Source of the DNA: Mytilus trossulus
Lineage: Eukaryota > Mollusca > Bivalvia > Mytilida > Mytilidae
Direction: 5' to 3'
DNA: 64,000 nucleotides
Assembly: GCF_036588685.1 (NCBI RefSeq)
Contig: NC_086380.1
Span: 36,470,692-36,534,691 of the forward strand
The position numbers and the translations under genes were made by a program. Positions 36,001 to 46,195 of this stretch are shown one piece after another; positions within the stretch are counted from its first letter, which is position 1, and the number at the start of each line of letters is the position of its first letter. The notes below the pieces were generated by a model. That model did not search any database, was not told the origin of the DNA, and worked only from the letters and a program-made list of their open reading frames with translations.

Positions 36001-39000
36001 ATTTCTTATGTTTAAAGTGCCCCTTCTTTTTTTCATATATTATTAATACGATCATGTTTGTATACATAGTTTCTTATGATTATTTCATCTCTTAACATAG
36101 TATGTAGTTTTCGTTTTCGTCTTTCTTTTGTTATAGTCTATCAATATAACTTATATTTCATTAAGTATAAGTAAACTGAGGTTGTCTATAGAATAATTGA
36201 TAGTGCATCTATGGAACGAGCTATATAAACACAGTCATGCATTTACAAACTGGTGTAAGAGGTTAATAAGACACTTTCGAGTTGTGTTCTTCAGCAGAAA
36301 AATTCGTGCATTATGCGCCCCTCTATTACATGTATTAAGACATTTACCAGATAGAGGGGACGCCTTTAATTCTACAATTTAAATGTTCAAGCGCCGTCGT
36401 GATCGTCATTATGCAGGATAAAATAGAAATAATGTTTGTACCAAATCACAATTCTGTAAGTATAGCACTGCTGCTTACAAATCGAAGGAATTTAATTTGC
36501 CGAATAATTCATGCAATAATGAATCAAATTTTATCAACCACTCGCTCAACATGGAAAGGAAGTGACGATGCCCCTTTATGCACAAATGACCTAACGGAAC
36601 TGCAACAAACTCTTAGAGGTATATCGTATAAGGCAATAGGAATGATTCATTGATACATGTACACAAACACAGAAAAAAGACCCAAGTTGAATAAAAATGA
36701 AATGTACCTCAAATTGAGAATATCTTTTGTTTTCAGTTTTTCTGCAAAGACAACCTCGATGCGTATTTGGCTGAAATTAAAACAGCTGGAGAAAACAACT
36801 TTTTGATGAGTATCCTCCCAAAGCCAACAATCGATGACAGTAAGTAATTTGTGAGTCATCGCTGTGGACTCATTATCTTTCGCAGATACAAATGAATCGA
36901 GAAAAATAAATGTTCAACGAATTACAGATTTTCCATCAGGTTGTTTGCAGACCTTTGCAAAGCACAAAATCAAATGTCCACGAAAATAAAAGTGTTCCTC
37001 CATCTCAAGAAATAAAGACTCGCGAATTTAAATGAATCCACAGTTCTGTACCAGATTATAATCTAGCTAGAACTGGAACACTTACATATAGCTACGCTTC
37101 AAAACACAGACAGTCCACAAATGTATATGCAAAGTTCCTTGATACTTTAAGACTGTAGATTAAAATTGAATCGAAAGTAGATTTCAGTTTTTTGCTCTCG
37201 AAAATATCAAGAGTTTAGCATGACATCCATTTGCATTGAGCTAAAAGTCCGCCTCGGGGTTTGAATTTGTTTGGATGTGTTGAAGACCATTAGTAGTCGT
37301 TGGTCGGGATGTTGCCTCTTTGAAACATCACCTAATTACATTCTCAATTTTTAGCATGGAATCACTACCGAAGCACATGAGATCACCCCTAGTTTGTTGT
37401 GGGGTTTGTGTTGTTCATTCTTTAGTTTTCTATGTTTTGTCATGTGTACTATCGTTTGTCTGTTTGTCCTTTTTTTCATTTTTAGCCATGGCGTTGTCAG
37501 TTGGTTTGAAAGTCCCTTTAGTATCTTTCGTCCATCTTTTCAATATTTGATAATGATCGATTCGAAGAACAAAACTTGATTTTCTATAAAAATCTGCACT
37601 CAAAGTACAAGTATCCTATTACGTGCAGTGAATGTAGTTCTCTCAATTATTAACCAGTTTGAGAATTACTAACGTGGACTTTTATTTATTTTTAAATATT
37701 TTCTTTAGCTGATCTAGAGGTTTGGCTTGGTGCAAATACTTTGAACGCGAAACGACGATTTATCTGGAAAACTAGCCTCACCGACTTCGATTTTACTGAT
37801 TGGGGACCCGGAGAGCCGAATGGTCGTTCTTATGAGCATTGTCTGTCAACCCACATGTACAATGATGGTAAACTTCATTGGAACGATAGGGCATGTTTAA
37901 CAGAGCACTTCTTTGTCTGTGAAAAAAGGTAATTCAATAACTTATCTCGGTGACACTGCATGAAAGAAACATAAACATCGCAAGAAAAGTAAAATAATAC
38001 TCATTTATATACACTGAAACCTGTTTTAAGAGACCATTTAAGGGAAACAAAAAAATGTTAAATATTTAGACAGGTGGTCTTTTGACTCAGGTTTAATCAA
38101 TATAAAATATACTACAGAGGGATCTAAAAAAAAAAAAAAATCTTACTACACATGATTTTGCTTAATGCGTGTGGTCTTTTAAGCAGGTTTGATTGTAGAA
38201 ATCAAGTATGATAATGTTCGAATTCATTCCTCAACTAAACACAATGTGTATAGTTTTTGTTTTGTTATCATGATTATATGCTGTTACATTACTGTTGTGG
38301 AACCAATGATGTTTGAGCGAACTCGAGTATCCTAACGGTGACATATTATGTATGTGTCTGTTCGAAGTCAGAAGACTATTTTACACTGTTTTTGTGGGTT
38401 GCTGTCTGTTATATTTGTTGGTCATTTATGGTTTTGTAATAAATCAGTTCGTTGGTTTATCCATTAAAATTTTACATTTTGTCATACCGGAACTTTTTAT
38501 AACTGACTATTGAGTTTAAATTTGTAAACTGTTGAAGGCTAATTGTTTCCTATAGTATTTTAAACCCACTTCATCTGGAATTTGCCAGATACTAGTAGTT
38601 GTCTCATTGGCAATTTTACAACATCGTGATATTTATTTAAAGTATTTTAATCTTAAACCACAATTCTAGTAAATTATTTAAAAACAACATTTATTGATTC
38701 AATAGATCAACTTTAGAAATAGCTAAATTACCGAATTAAGAAAACGTCGGCCATATATCGATTTTTAAATAGTGGCTGCTACATTTGCACGGCAAAACTA
38801 GGAAATGTCAACAAATGAGTATATGAGAGCAAAAACATGTTCTCATATTAGAAAGTTTATTATGGGCTGGAGGGGGTGAACTGCACTCAAGATTGGGCTG
38901 TGACTGTTTATGAAGTTTAAAGTTCTTAATATTTTTTTGAAACTCAAGCCATAATAGTGTCAAGTAAAACCCATCAAAATACTCGAGTTAAATATATTAG

Positions 39001-39311
39001 TACAATGAGCTTAAGTTTGTCTCCTGAAAAGACTTCACAATAGGAAGCATATTACACAGCAAACCTTAGTTGGGAATGAGACCAGATGTAGAGTCAAACG
39101 TATAGATCGAAAACTAACAATGACATGGATTAAAAAGCACATCAGCCAAATTAAAGTAAGATACACAACAAACTCTTTTGTGGAAAACGAACAAGACATC
39201 TTAAAGTGTATAGAACTCAGAGTCAAGGTTAACATGTGTAAACAAATGTATTACTCATATATGTATTTCATGTATATTTTCAGTGTTGGACCTTCAGGAT
39301 GCGGAGAATAG
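33035..39311 (+). CDS. Secreted kringle plus C-type lectin domain protein, gene A (complete)
   Basis: Coding exons: 33,032-33,101 (ATG at 33,035), 33,762-34,001, 34,895-34,912, 35,807-35,895, 36,737-36,839, 37,709-37,928 and 39,284-39,311 (TAG). All junctions are GT-AG and the phases agree (1,1,1,0,1,2), giving 254 residues. Residues 1 to about 22 form a signal peptide (hydrophobic ILVLGILAVKVA). Residues about 25-103 are a kringle with all six cysteines and the RNPDSDPFGPWCYTTD core. A short linker is encoded partly by an 18-nt exon. The rest is a C-type lectin domain: NSCY, WYGAKFFC, VWLGAN, GEPNGRSYEHC, WNDRAC and FFVCEK. EPN plus WND predicts a calcium site of the mannose-binding type; the DxD and flanking tryptophans of the kringle would allow lysine or anionic ligand binding. 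The last exon adds VGPSGCGE with an extra cysteine. An AATAAA lies at 39,343-39,348. Role in immunity, adhesion or clotting is inferred from domains only. Confidence 0.9.
33390..33735 (+). mobile_element. Dispersed repeat inside intron 2 of gene A
   Basis: 'aaaactccgaggaaaattga...cgaatgttaaacaactgtca...acaaagaaacaca' resembles 22,905-23,065 and 44,055-44,110. It ends about 25 bp before the kringle exon and is shared with copy B (61,165-61,500). Confidence 0.6.
35560..35632 (+). mobile_element. Solo tail (gagagttgtctcatttggca) in intron 4 of gene A
   Basis: A short fragment ending 'catataatatcttttcttt'. The phrase 'agttgtctcattggca' recurs in tails at 11.3, 20.5, 38.6 and 39.95 kb. It is also at 63,400-63,475 in copy B. 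Confidence 0.55.
37243..37355 (+). mobile_element. Decayed Penelope-like 3' tail in intron 6 of gene A
   Basis: 'gtccgcctcggggtttgaat...tgttgaagaccatt...ggtcgggatgttgcctcttt...cattctcaattttta' is a diverged match to 7,133-7,262. Confidence 0.65.
37358..37560 (+). mobile_element. Solo tail of the second RT family in intron 6 of gene A
   Basis: 'gcacatgagatcacccctag...atgttttgtcatgtgtacta...agccatggcgttgtcagttg...tctttcgtccatcttttca' matches 8,290-8,480. It directly abuts the previous tail. The open frames here are artefacts. Confidence 0.75.
38572..39068 (+). repeat. Local direct duplication, unit 1 (intron 7 of gene A)
   Basis: From 'ggaatttgccagatac' to 'ataggaagcatattacacag' it matches 39,920-40,500, including the phrase 'agtggctgctacattt'. 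Divergence is considerable, so it is older than the 22-36 kb duplication. The last lectin exon lies between the two units. Confidence 0.75.
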
Positions 39312-39919
39312 GATCCAATACTGCTGACATGTCATTATCAAAAATAAAGTTATTAAAACTTATTTAAATATTTATTTACTTATCAATGCGCCTGCGTAAA
39401 CCAGACTGAATATTTTCTCGAAAATAACTTCCAAGAATAAAAAAAGAGAGAACAGATACAATGGTATAACTCTAAATCTTTAAATCATATATTACCAAGG
39501 CTACAATTGTGTATTGTCGACAATCATTCAAAATCATTTTATTTTTAAATTAAAGACATAACTGACAACAGTGGGCCCAACACTTGTACCATAAATACAA
39601 TCATTCCTAAAAAAATTATGTCTATTAGTATAGCCATAGCCGTATTCGTACCGACCATTAAATGTTTTAAATTATTTCGTTATTGCCTTCTCCTTCTGTT
39701 TTCATTTGAGTGTCAGTGTACGTAGCGTCTTTCTGTTTACATCATGCGGCTTTTGATCCACATAAGAAATTTTATATCGATGGGGATAAATGCATTAATC
39801 TAAATTTATATACTGATTTAACAACTAAGCCAAAGTACCTTAGTTTGTATATTGTATTCAGTGTAGCACATTTTTGTTATTCCTTCTGCGTAATTTTATC
39901 ACATGCATTTGTGGCATTT

Positions 39920-40500
39920 TGCATTTGGGATTTGCCAGATACATGAGATAGTTGTCTTATTGGCATTTATGAAACATCATATACTAGTAATTTATTTAGA
40001 GTATTTGAAGTTTAAACCCAAATTTTAGATAATAATTTAAAAAACATCTTTTATTTATATAATAGATCAACTTCATTAAAACATTATGGAAAAGTCGGGC
40101 ATATATCGAGTTTTCAATAGTGGCTGCTACATTGATCAGCACGACAAAAAAAAAACTGTCAGCAAATGAGCATATGAGAACAAAAACACGTTCTCTAAAA
40201 GATTTATTAAGGCCTGAAAATTGAGCTGCGACTGTTTATAAAGTTCATAATTCTTAACCTCTTTTGAAATTCAAGCCATATAAGTGTCAATTAAAATCCC
40301 TTAAAACACTTCAGTTAAATGCATAAGTCAGCAACGCCCTAAATATAAAAATTAAGATGTGGTATGATTGCCAGTGAAACAATTGTCCACAAGTGTACGG
40401 ACTTCAACAATGAGCAAAGCACATACCGCATGTGCATAGTCAGCAGTCTGTCTCATGTAAAGACATAAAACAGGTAAAATAGGAAGCATATAACACAGTA
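39920..40500 (+). repeat. Local direct duplication, unit 2 (downstream of gene A)
   Basis: It pairs with 38,572-39,068. It contains an extra stretch with 'aagatgtggtatgattgcca' (40,355-40,380), an inverted solo-tail phrase. Confidence 0.75.
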
Positions 40501-40956
40501 TTTTATGATGACTTTTGTTTTATTGCAAATCAAACATCAAATATATTGTAGGTATACTATTAGTCATACTAAACATGTAGTTGCAAAACTGCCTTTTATG
40601 TTAATTGTCAAATGAAAAAAGCACTTTGTTTATTTTGTATTCCCGAAAAGTTGTTTTCTGTTCTTGTTATAACCACTGCGGGATTCAAACACATGCCTCT
40701 GCAACATTTTGGCATACTCTTCTTCACTGTCTCTAACGCCACTCGCGGACAACATCAAATGTAACTGTCAAAAGACGGCCAACATCTTTCCTTATCAATT
40801 TTATTCAAGCTTGTAACACAGTGCACGATGAATTATGAACCAAAAATTAAGCCCTTTGAATATTTAGTGTTAACCAATAGATATAGTCAATATAAGGTAT
40901 ATCAGCAGAAAACATATATAAGTAAACGAAATCACTTGATAATGTAATAAAGACAT

Positions 40957-41100
40957 TCTCGTTTTGTTTATATAGATTAGACCGTTGGTTTTCCCGTTTG
41001 AATGGTTTTACACTAGTAATTTTGGGGCCCTTTATAGCTTGTTGTTCGGTGTGAGCCAAGGCTCCGTGTTGAAGGCCGTACTTTAACCTATAACAGTTTT
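40957..41100 (+). mobile_element. Solo tail of the 'gagccaaggctccgtgtt' family
   Basis: From 'tctcgttttgtttatataga' to 'aaggccgtactttaacctat' it is almost identical to 20,350-20,490. The near-identity suggests recent mobility. The antisense open frame is an artefact. Confidence 0.8.
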
Positions 41101-42462
41101 TAAAAAGAAGCCGTGCCAACAAGATAGAACAAGGGATAAATAAACTCATTGTAGATACCAGGATTGAAATGTAGTTGTTGCGCTAGGCGCGCGTTTCGTA
41201 TACAAAAGACCCATGAGTTACGCTAGAATAAAAAAAGGTAAACACACATCATAGACATAACTAACGGTGTATTTTGAGTTGACTTCCACAGGACAAACTA
41301 CAGTCACAGATGTGCTTAACTCCAGTCTTATTTTACGTAAATATGCAGCACATCCATCAGACCTCCAGGAAAAGTTAAGAAAGTAATATTAACTTTATCC
41401 GAGAAAAAAAAATAACCTCAATATACTGAAAAAAACTTACTTTAAACTGTTGGAATTATACACATCCAAGAAGTACATGTACCATGTCATATTATATATT
41501 AACTTAGATATAATGTGCTTTTTTATTTAAATTTAATGTAAACTTTTATAAAGTGCAAATTATTACACGTGAATAATGTTAGTAGTCATCCCTGTCTCTT
41601 CAGGTAAAAAGTTGCCTTTACTTTGCATGGGCAACTGTGTGGAGGGAAATTTTACACAATTTACTATAGTAGTATGTATATATGGTATGTAGTAGGCAGC
41701 GACTTTTTTTTTTTTAAAGATAACAAGATGTCGGGCATTAAAGTGGTAGTCGCCCTTATAACAGGCAAAATAAAATTTGGGCAACTCTCCGTAACGTAAT
41801 TAAATTAACTAATTTATTTAATATTATTTTTTTCCATTCACTTATAATTAATAAACCATGAAATACTTATACAATTCTCATTCTTTAATTGTGTAAATAA
41901 TTTTCTTGATCATTATTGATTTTCGGCTTATCTGGTTAATCCCTTTGGGAACATGAGTCATTATTGATTTTCGACTTATCTGGTTAATCCTTATGGGACA
42001 TACATGTAAACGTGTAAATAACAGTATTGATATACGGATTATAACATTACTTTGGTAAACATAATTTATGAATTATCTATTTGAATATTTCTGTCCGTTA
42101 TGCCAAAAAAAATATTTCTCATTAATAATATTGAGTAAATACTTTCAGGGGGGATAACTAGATATATATTAATTATCATATTACACTAAGGAGCCTAAAA
42201 CACGTCTGTTCAGTATGGTGGTTCAACGTATACTGTGCGTAGTAAATGGACGAATCCAATTTAAGGGGTGTAAGGTGTTGCAATTTTCTATTTTTCTTAT
42301 TATTTTATTGGTTAACATTGAGCTATTTATTGAATATCAGTTATCAAACATCGAAACAATTATTATTTATGAACATATACTGAAAGTATACCTCATACTA
42401 TTTGTTTTTAATCTGATTTACATTGCTACATACCCCCACGATTAAATGGTTAAGTCATGCCG
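41101..42462. other. Spacer with a 48-bp tandem duplication, no gene seen
   Basis: 'tcattattgattttcggctt...' is repeated twice with a 48-bp period at 41,910-42,004. The phrase 'gcgctaggcgcgcgtttcgt' at 41,181-41,203 looks like another dispersed repeat. No exon is recognised. Confidence 0.5.
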
Positions 42463-42541
42463 TATATAAACCCGATATCGGATCACATTTCAGGCATATT
42501 CTAACATAGTGAACAACAGGATCCACGACAGCTGTATCAAG
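42463..42541 (+). promoter_or_regulatory. Orphan TATA box with a candidate noncoding first exon
   Basis: TATATAAA at 42,463-42,470 is followed by a leader of about 40-45 nt and a consensus donor, caag/gtaagt (42,541/42,542). The layout copies that of the kringle-lectin promoter, but the sequence is different. No downstream coding exon could be joined to it; the next item is a nuclease relic. Confidence 0.35.
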
Positions 42542-42975
42542 GTAAGTGTTTATGGTCATCATTTTTATTTATTGAGACAAATATTTTGACAAAAAAAAAT
42601 CATTGCATCTATAAAAAGATAAACCTAATTTTTTGTAATAATAGTAAACTTTGTAAGTCTGAGGCCTTCCTACGCATGAGCTTGGTGTACCAGTTTAGGG
42701 CGATATCATAGCTATAACGGAAAAGAAAGCAATATGATATGTTCCCGTTTTGACTGGGAAATCCTTACCGACTAACAGTTCATGTGGACCTGTGTATTAT
42801 AGTTTATTGATGGTATTGATAAATTAGGATACGCTGCATCATGCTTGAATGGTACCTCACACAACTATATATTCAAGGAAGTAAATCCACTGTAAAGTTA
42901 AACAGACAAGAGAATTATAAATGCTTAAAAGACGGAATAGAGTTGAATGAACCGTTGCACCGAAATTAAAAGATC

Positions 42976-43720
42976 ATTAAACAAAGATGTAATGCGTGGC
43001 ATCAACTGCGAAATGGAAGTAGAGTTACAGGCAGTGCAATATTTAGAGCGCGCTTGGTCTGGACACTTTAAAAGAACATCAGAATCATTATGATAAAAAT
43101 TACAAGGAAGATGAACAACAAATATCTGATCATTTGTCCTCACTCTTCGAATATGGAACAGCTCAAGAAATTAATGCCTTGAGTCCATTATTGGAAAATT
43201 TATGCCGGTGTATTTCTCAGACCTGCTTTACAAACAGGACGGTTGTATTACTCTTCCTTTCGGAGACACACAAGCGGTAATAAGTGACGATATGACTGGT
43301 GTCAATACCAACAATAATGAAGTTGCGTTCGTGTTAAAATGTCCCATGCCCGGATAGAAGTATAAAACTGACGCATTATATGAAATTCCTGTTTATTACA
43401 AAACCCAGGTGCTAAACCAAATGGCCGCTTAACATTTACTGTTGAAGAATTGGCTTTTATTTGTTACACATCAGACAGTATCGCATACATCCGTGGACAT
43501 TTTGATGCTAAACTTTGGTCAAGGATCTGGAGATTTATCACAAAATGCTATGAAAGTAAGGATGCAGCGAGACCAACTAGAAGGGATCCTGAAATTCAAA
43601 TGTTGGAAGACACATTTATTATTTTTCAGTTACTATTATCCGATAAAGAAATTACGATTATCAAACAAGAAAAATGTCATCGAGTTACGATTATCATCCC
43701 CAATTTTTAACGGCAATTTT
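42976..43720 (+). pseudogene. Decayed YqaJ-type nuclease/recombinase relic
   Basis: Successive frames give IKQRCNAWHQLRNGSRVTGS, then LGLDTLKEHQNHYDKNYKED and YGTAQEINAL, then FSDLLYKQDGCITLPF. Later come EVAFVLKCPMPG, ALYEIPVYYKTQVLNQMAA and VEELAFICYTSDSIAYIRGH, ending at a LWSRIWRFITKCYE phrase. The succession NAWHxxR...TGS, E..KCP, and Y..Q.L.QM is that of YqaJ-like (lambda-exonuclease-fold) nucleases found as gene families in bivalves and in some mobile elements. At least three frameshifts and stops separate the pieces. An acidic residue of the E-x-K site seems replaced (VLKCP). It is not functional as written. Confidence 0.6.
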
Positions 43721-44054
43721 CTAAGCGCTTAGACAATTTTAGTGCATCGTTACGATTCATATATGATGTAATGGTAATGAAAAACCTTGCAGCTGCGTAA
43801 AAAATGACAAACACAGGCTACATTTGAGAAAAATGACTGAAAAGATTTTACCTATTTTTTGCCGTCGCCATATTGGAATCGTCGTAATTCCAGTTACGAT
43901 TATCATTTTAACACCAGTGTGGAAGAAACCACATTTGCCAAAGCAACATCAAAATATACAATAAAATATGTGGCACACTTTTAAAACAAAAAAAAACGCA
44001 AAGTAAAAATAAAAATACGCAATAAAAGTTGAAAAAGTAAAATCACAAGATTAC

Positions 44055-44110
44055 TGAACTCCGAGGAAAATTCAAAACGGAAGGTCCCTAATCAAATGGA
44101 AGACCCGAAA
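44055..44110 (+). mobile_element. Short dispersed-repeat fragment
   Basis: 'actccgaggaaaattcaaaa...ctaatcaaatgg' belongs to the family at 33,400 and 22,905. It lies in the intron upstream of exon C of METTL27-like copy B. Confidence 0.5.
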
Positions 44111-44287
44111 TGTTATTTTCTTGCATGCTGTTTTATAACAATTACGATACACATTCAATCCAATTGCCTGTAAATGTATCTTGTATTTCGTGTTTCTAAA
44201 GATTTTAATTTAATCCTTTTAAGAAAGTGAGGGGTAGAGATTATTTCTTCTTTTTATCATAATAACTTTTCAAATATTTAATTATAG

Positions 44288-45159
44288 ATTCGCAAATATG
44301 GATTCAGCAAAATTGATGCCCTGGAACCTTCAATTGGGATGTTAAATCTAGCGAGGAAAAGAAATTTGTACAGAAACTATTACAACTGTTACCTGACAAA
44401 TGATGTAATACCAGATGTCAAAGGTATTAGATTACATTCTGTTCTTTTATTGCTCTGTAAACAAAGCCGTGTTCTATACAAAATGCTACTACATTTTACA
44501 TAGGTCACGTATGTGTGCACGGTTACGTAGACCAAGATTCAGAAACAATACAGTTCTCTATATAGTAAAGTAAAGAAAACCATTTATTTGAATTTAAGTA
44601 TAAGTGTGTCTATGTTTCAATGTTACAATTTAAATCCTGACAGATGAGGCACTTCTATTGTTAACAAACGCACGCTGGACTAAAAGTGATCAGTTCTTTA
44701 CATAATGGATGCTGTCTTCTTGTCACAGTGCAATCATTTCTGTTGCTTAAGGGGGAATACATTGGTTCAGAGAGATAACTCTTCAAATCAGTTCTGCGTT
44801 TGTAAAAGCCAAGTCTCATCAATGTAGTTTAGGCATTTACCTGAAGAAGATTTGAAACCTAGAAGCTTAGAATATATTGATGAACATGGTTGACACAAGC
44901 ATGCTCATGATTTTAAGAGTTATTTCCCTTAACCTAGGTCTTCCTGCTTAAATAGTTACCAGCTTTGTATCTGCATGTATGACTCTTTTTGTTAATTCGT
45001 TGTCAGACATAATTAACTGAATGAAGTTTAACATGATATTTTTCAGATGGTAAAATTGTAATAACCAAGAGAGCAAACTATGGTGAGCCGCAATATGAGC
45101 AGTCTTTAATATCTGTAATGGACGAGTTAAAGGAAATAGTAAATGGAAGAAGACATTAG
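44288..45159 (+). pseudogene. METTL27-like: METTL27-like pseudogene, copy B (chimeric, two exons)
   Basis: Exon C (44,288-44,423; IRKYGFSKIDALEPSIGMLN, then ARKRNLYRNYYNCYL) is in frame and leaves in phase 1, as exon C should. Exon E starts at 45,047 (DGKIVITKRANY), but a rearrangement turns the copy A sequence MDELEVNGKWKK into MDELKEIVNGRRH and a stop at 45,157. The exon D counterpart is absent: sequence homologous to 13.9-14.5 kb passes directly into sequence homologous to 22.0 kb at about 44,512. No exon A or B is seen upstream. As written it could encode no methyltransferase. Its exon C is the undamaged version of the one broken in copy A. Confidence 0.78.
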
Positions 45160-45599
45160 AAATACCAATTCCTAATTATTGTTATGATAACTTAGGAGTG
45201 ATCTATGTATTCACTGTTCTATAAAATAAAAATATGTATTGCGTATCAAAAAATTATATGTAAATTTCATGAATAAAGAAGATACATTATTTTTGTCTCC
45301 TTTTGAAAGTCATTTGACAAATAGAAAGAGTTCAATATATCAATTTTATCGGTTTTTACCAGAAAATTGTGTTTTTCATTGTTATAAAAATTAGCCATGC
45401 CTTTACAAAGTAAAATAAAAAAAGACCTCCAAGGAAAATTCAAACGAAAGTCCCTTATCAAATGCCAAATTTTAAAGCTTAGACACACGAAACGAAAGGA
45501 AATCATTTGCATGTTAATGACTTGGTAGATGCGTTTAATTATGAGGAAAATGGTGGGTTAACCCTGGTTTTACAACGTTTTGTTTTTATCACTATAACA

Positions 45600-46195
45600 A
45601 AAAATGTGTCTATAGATCACGAATGCATTACTCGCACTATAATTTTCTATGGACAGTGAAATTGGGGGCAAAACAACTCTAATTTGGCATTTAAATGAAG
45701 AAGAAAAATTATATTATAGGGAACATGTGTAGTAAGTTTCAGCTCGGTCGGAGTTTAACTTCATAGTAAACTACTCTGACAAAAAACTTAAACCTGAAGC
45801 GGTCACTACCATAATCATTTCATATTTTCTGTTGACTTTGAAATTGGGATCAAAACTTAAATTTGGCACTAACATTAGAAAGATCATATCCTACGGAACA
45901 TGTGTACCACGTTTTCAGTTCCACTTCATCAAAACTACCTTGACCAAAAACTTTAACCCGAAGAATGGGACAGACGGATTGACGAAAGAACGAACGTTCG
46001 CTTAGAGCGGAAAACATAATCAGAGTTCGCGAAAAGTGGTGGGACTCGGGATTTTACCACCAAAATTTTGAATAGGACTGACACAATTTTAGTATTTTTC
46101 AATAGAATTAATAGTAAGGACCAGCAGATTTTCTCCAAGGACCACCAGGGAAATTTTTTTTTGTGAACTCTGCATAATTCCCCTATAAGGGATAT
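45600..46195 (-). repeat. 'ggggcattatgttttc' repeat, inverted arm, copy B, interrupted
   Basis: Equivalent to 23,105-23,520, but split by the 152-bp element at 46,021-46,172. Confidence 0.75.
46021..46172. mobile_element. 152-bp hAT-like MITE with 6-bp target duplication
   Basis: Its ends are CAGAGTTCGCGAAAA and the inverted partner TTTGTGAACTCTG. cataat flanks it on both sides (46,015-46,020 and 46,173-46,178). Copy A has a single cataat at the same place (near 23,510), so the empty site is visible. CAG-starting termini point to hAT; the 6-bp duplication is shorter than the usual 8. Confidence 0.85.

Larger units (their letters stand above)
21998..36140 (+). repeat. Segmental duplication, copy A
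   Basis: This stretch matches 44,512-64,000 in the same orientation at very high identity by eye, apart from the insertions listed separately. The shift is about 22.5 kb at the left edge and 27.77 kb at the lectin exons; the change is explained mainly by a 5.44-kb insertion in copy B. The match still holds where the window ends, so the right boundary is not visible. It contains METTL27-like exon E, the transposon spacer and exons 1-5 of the kringle-lectin gene. Confidence 0.92.
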
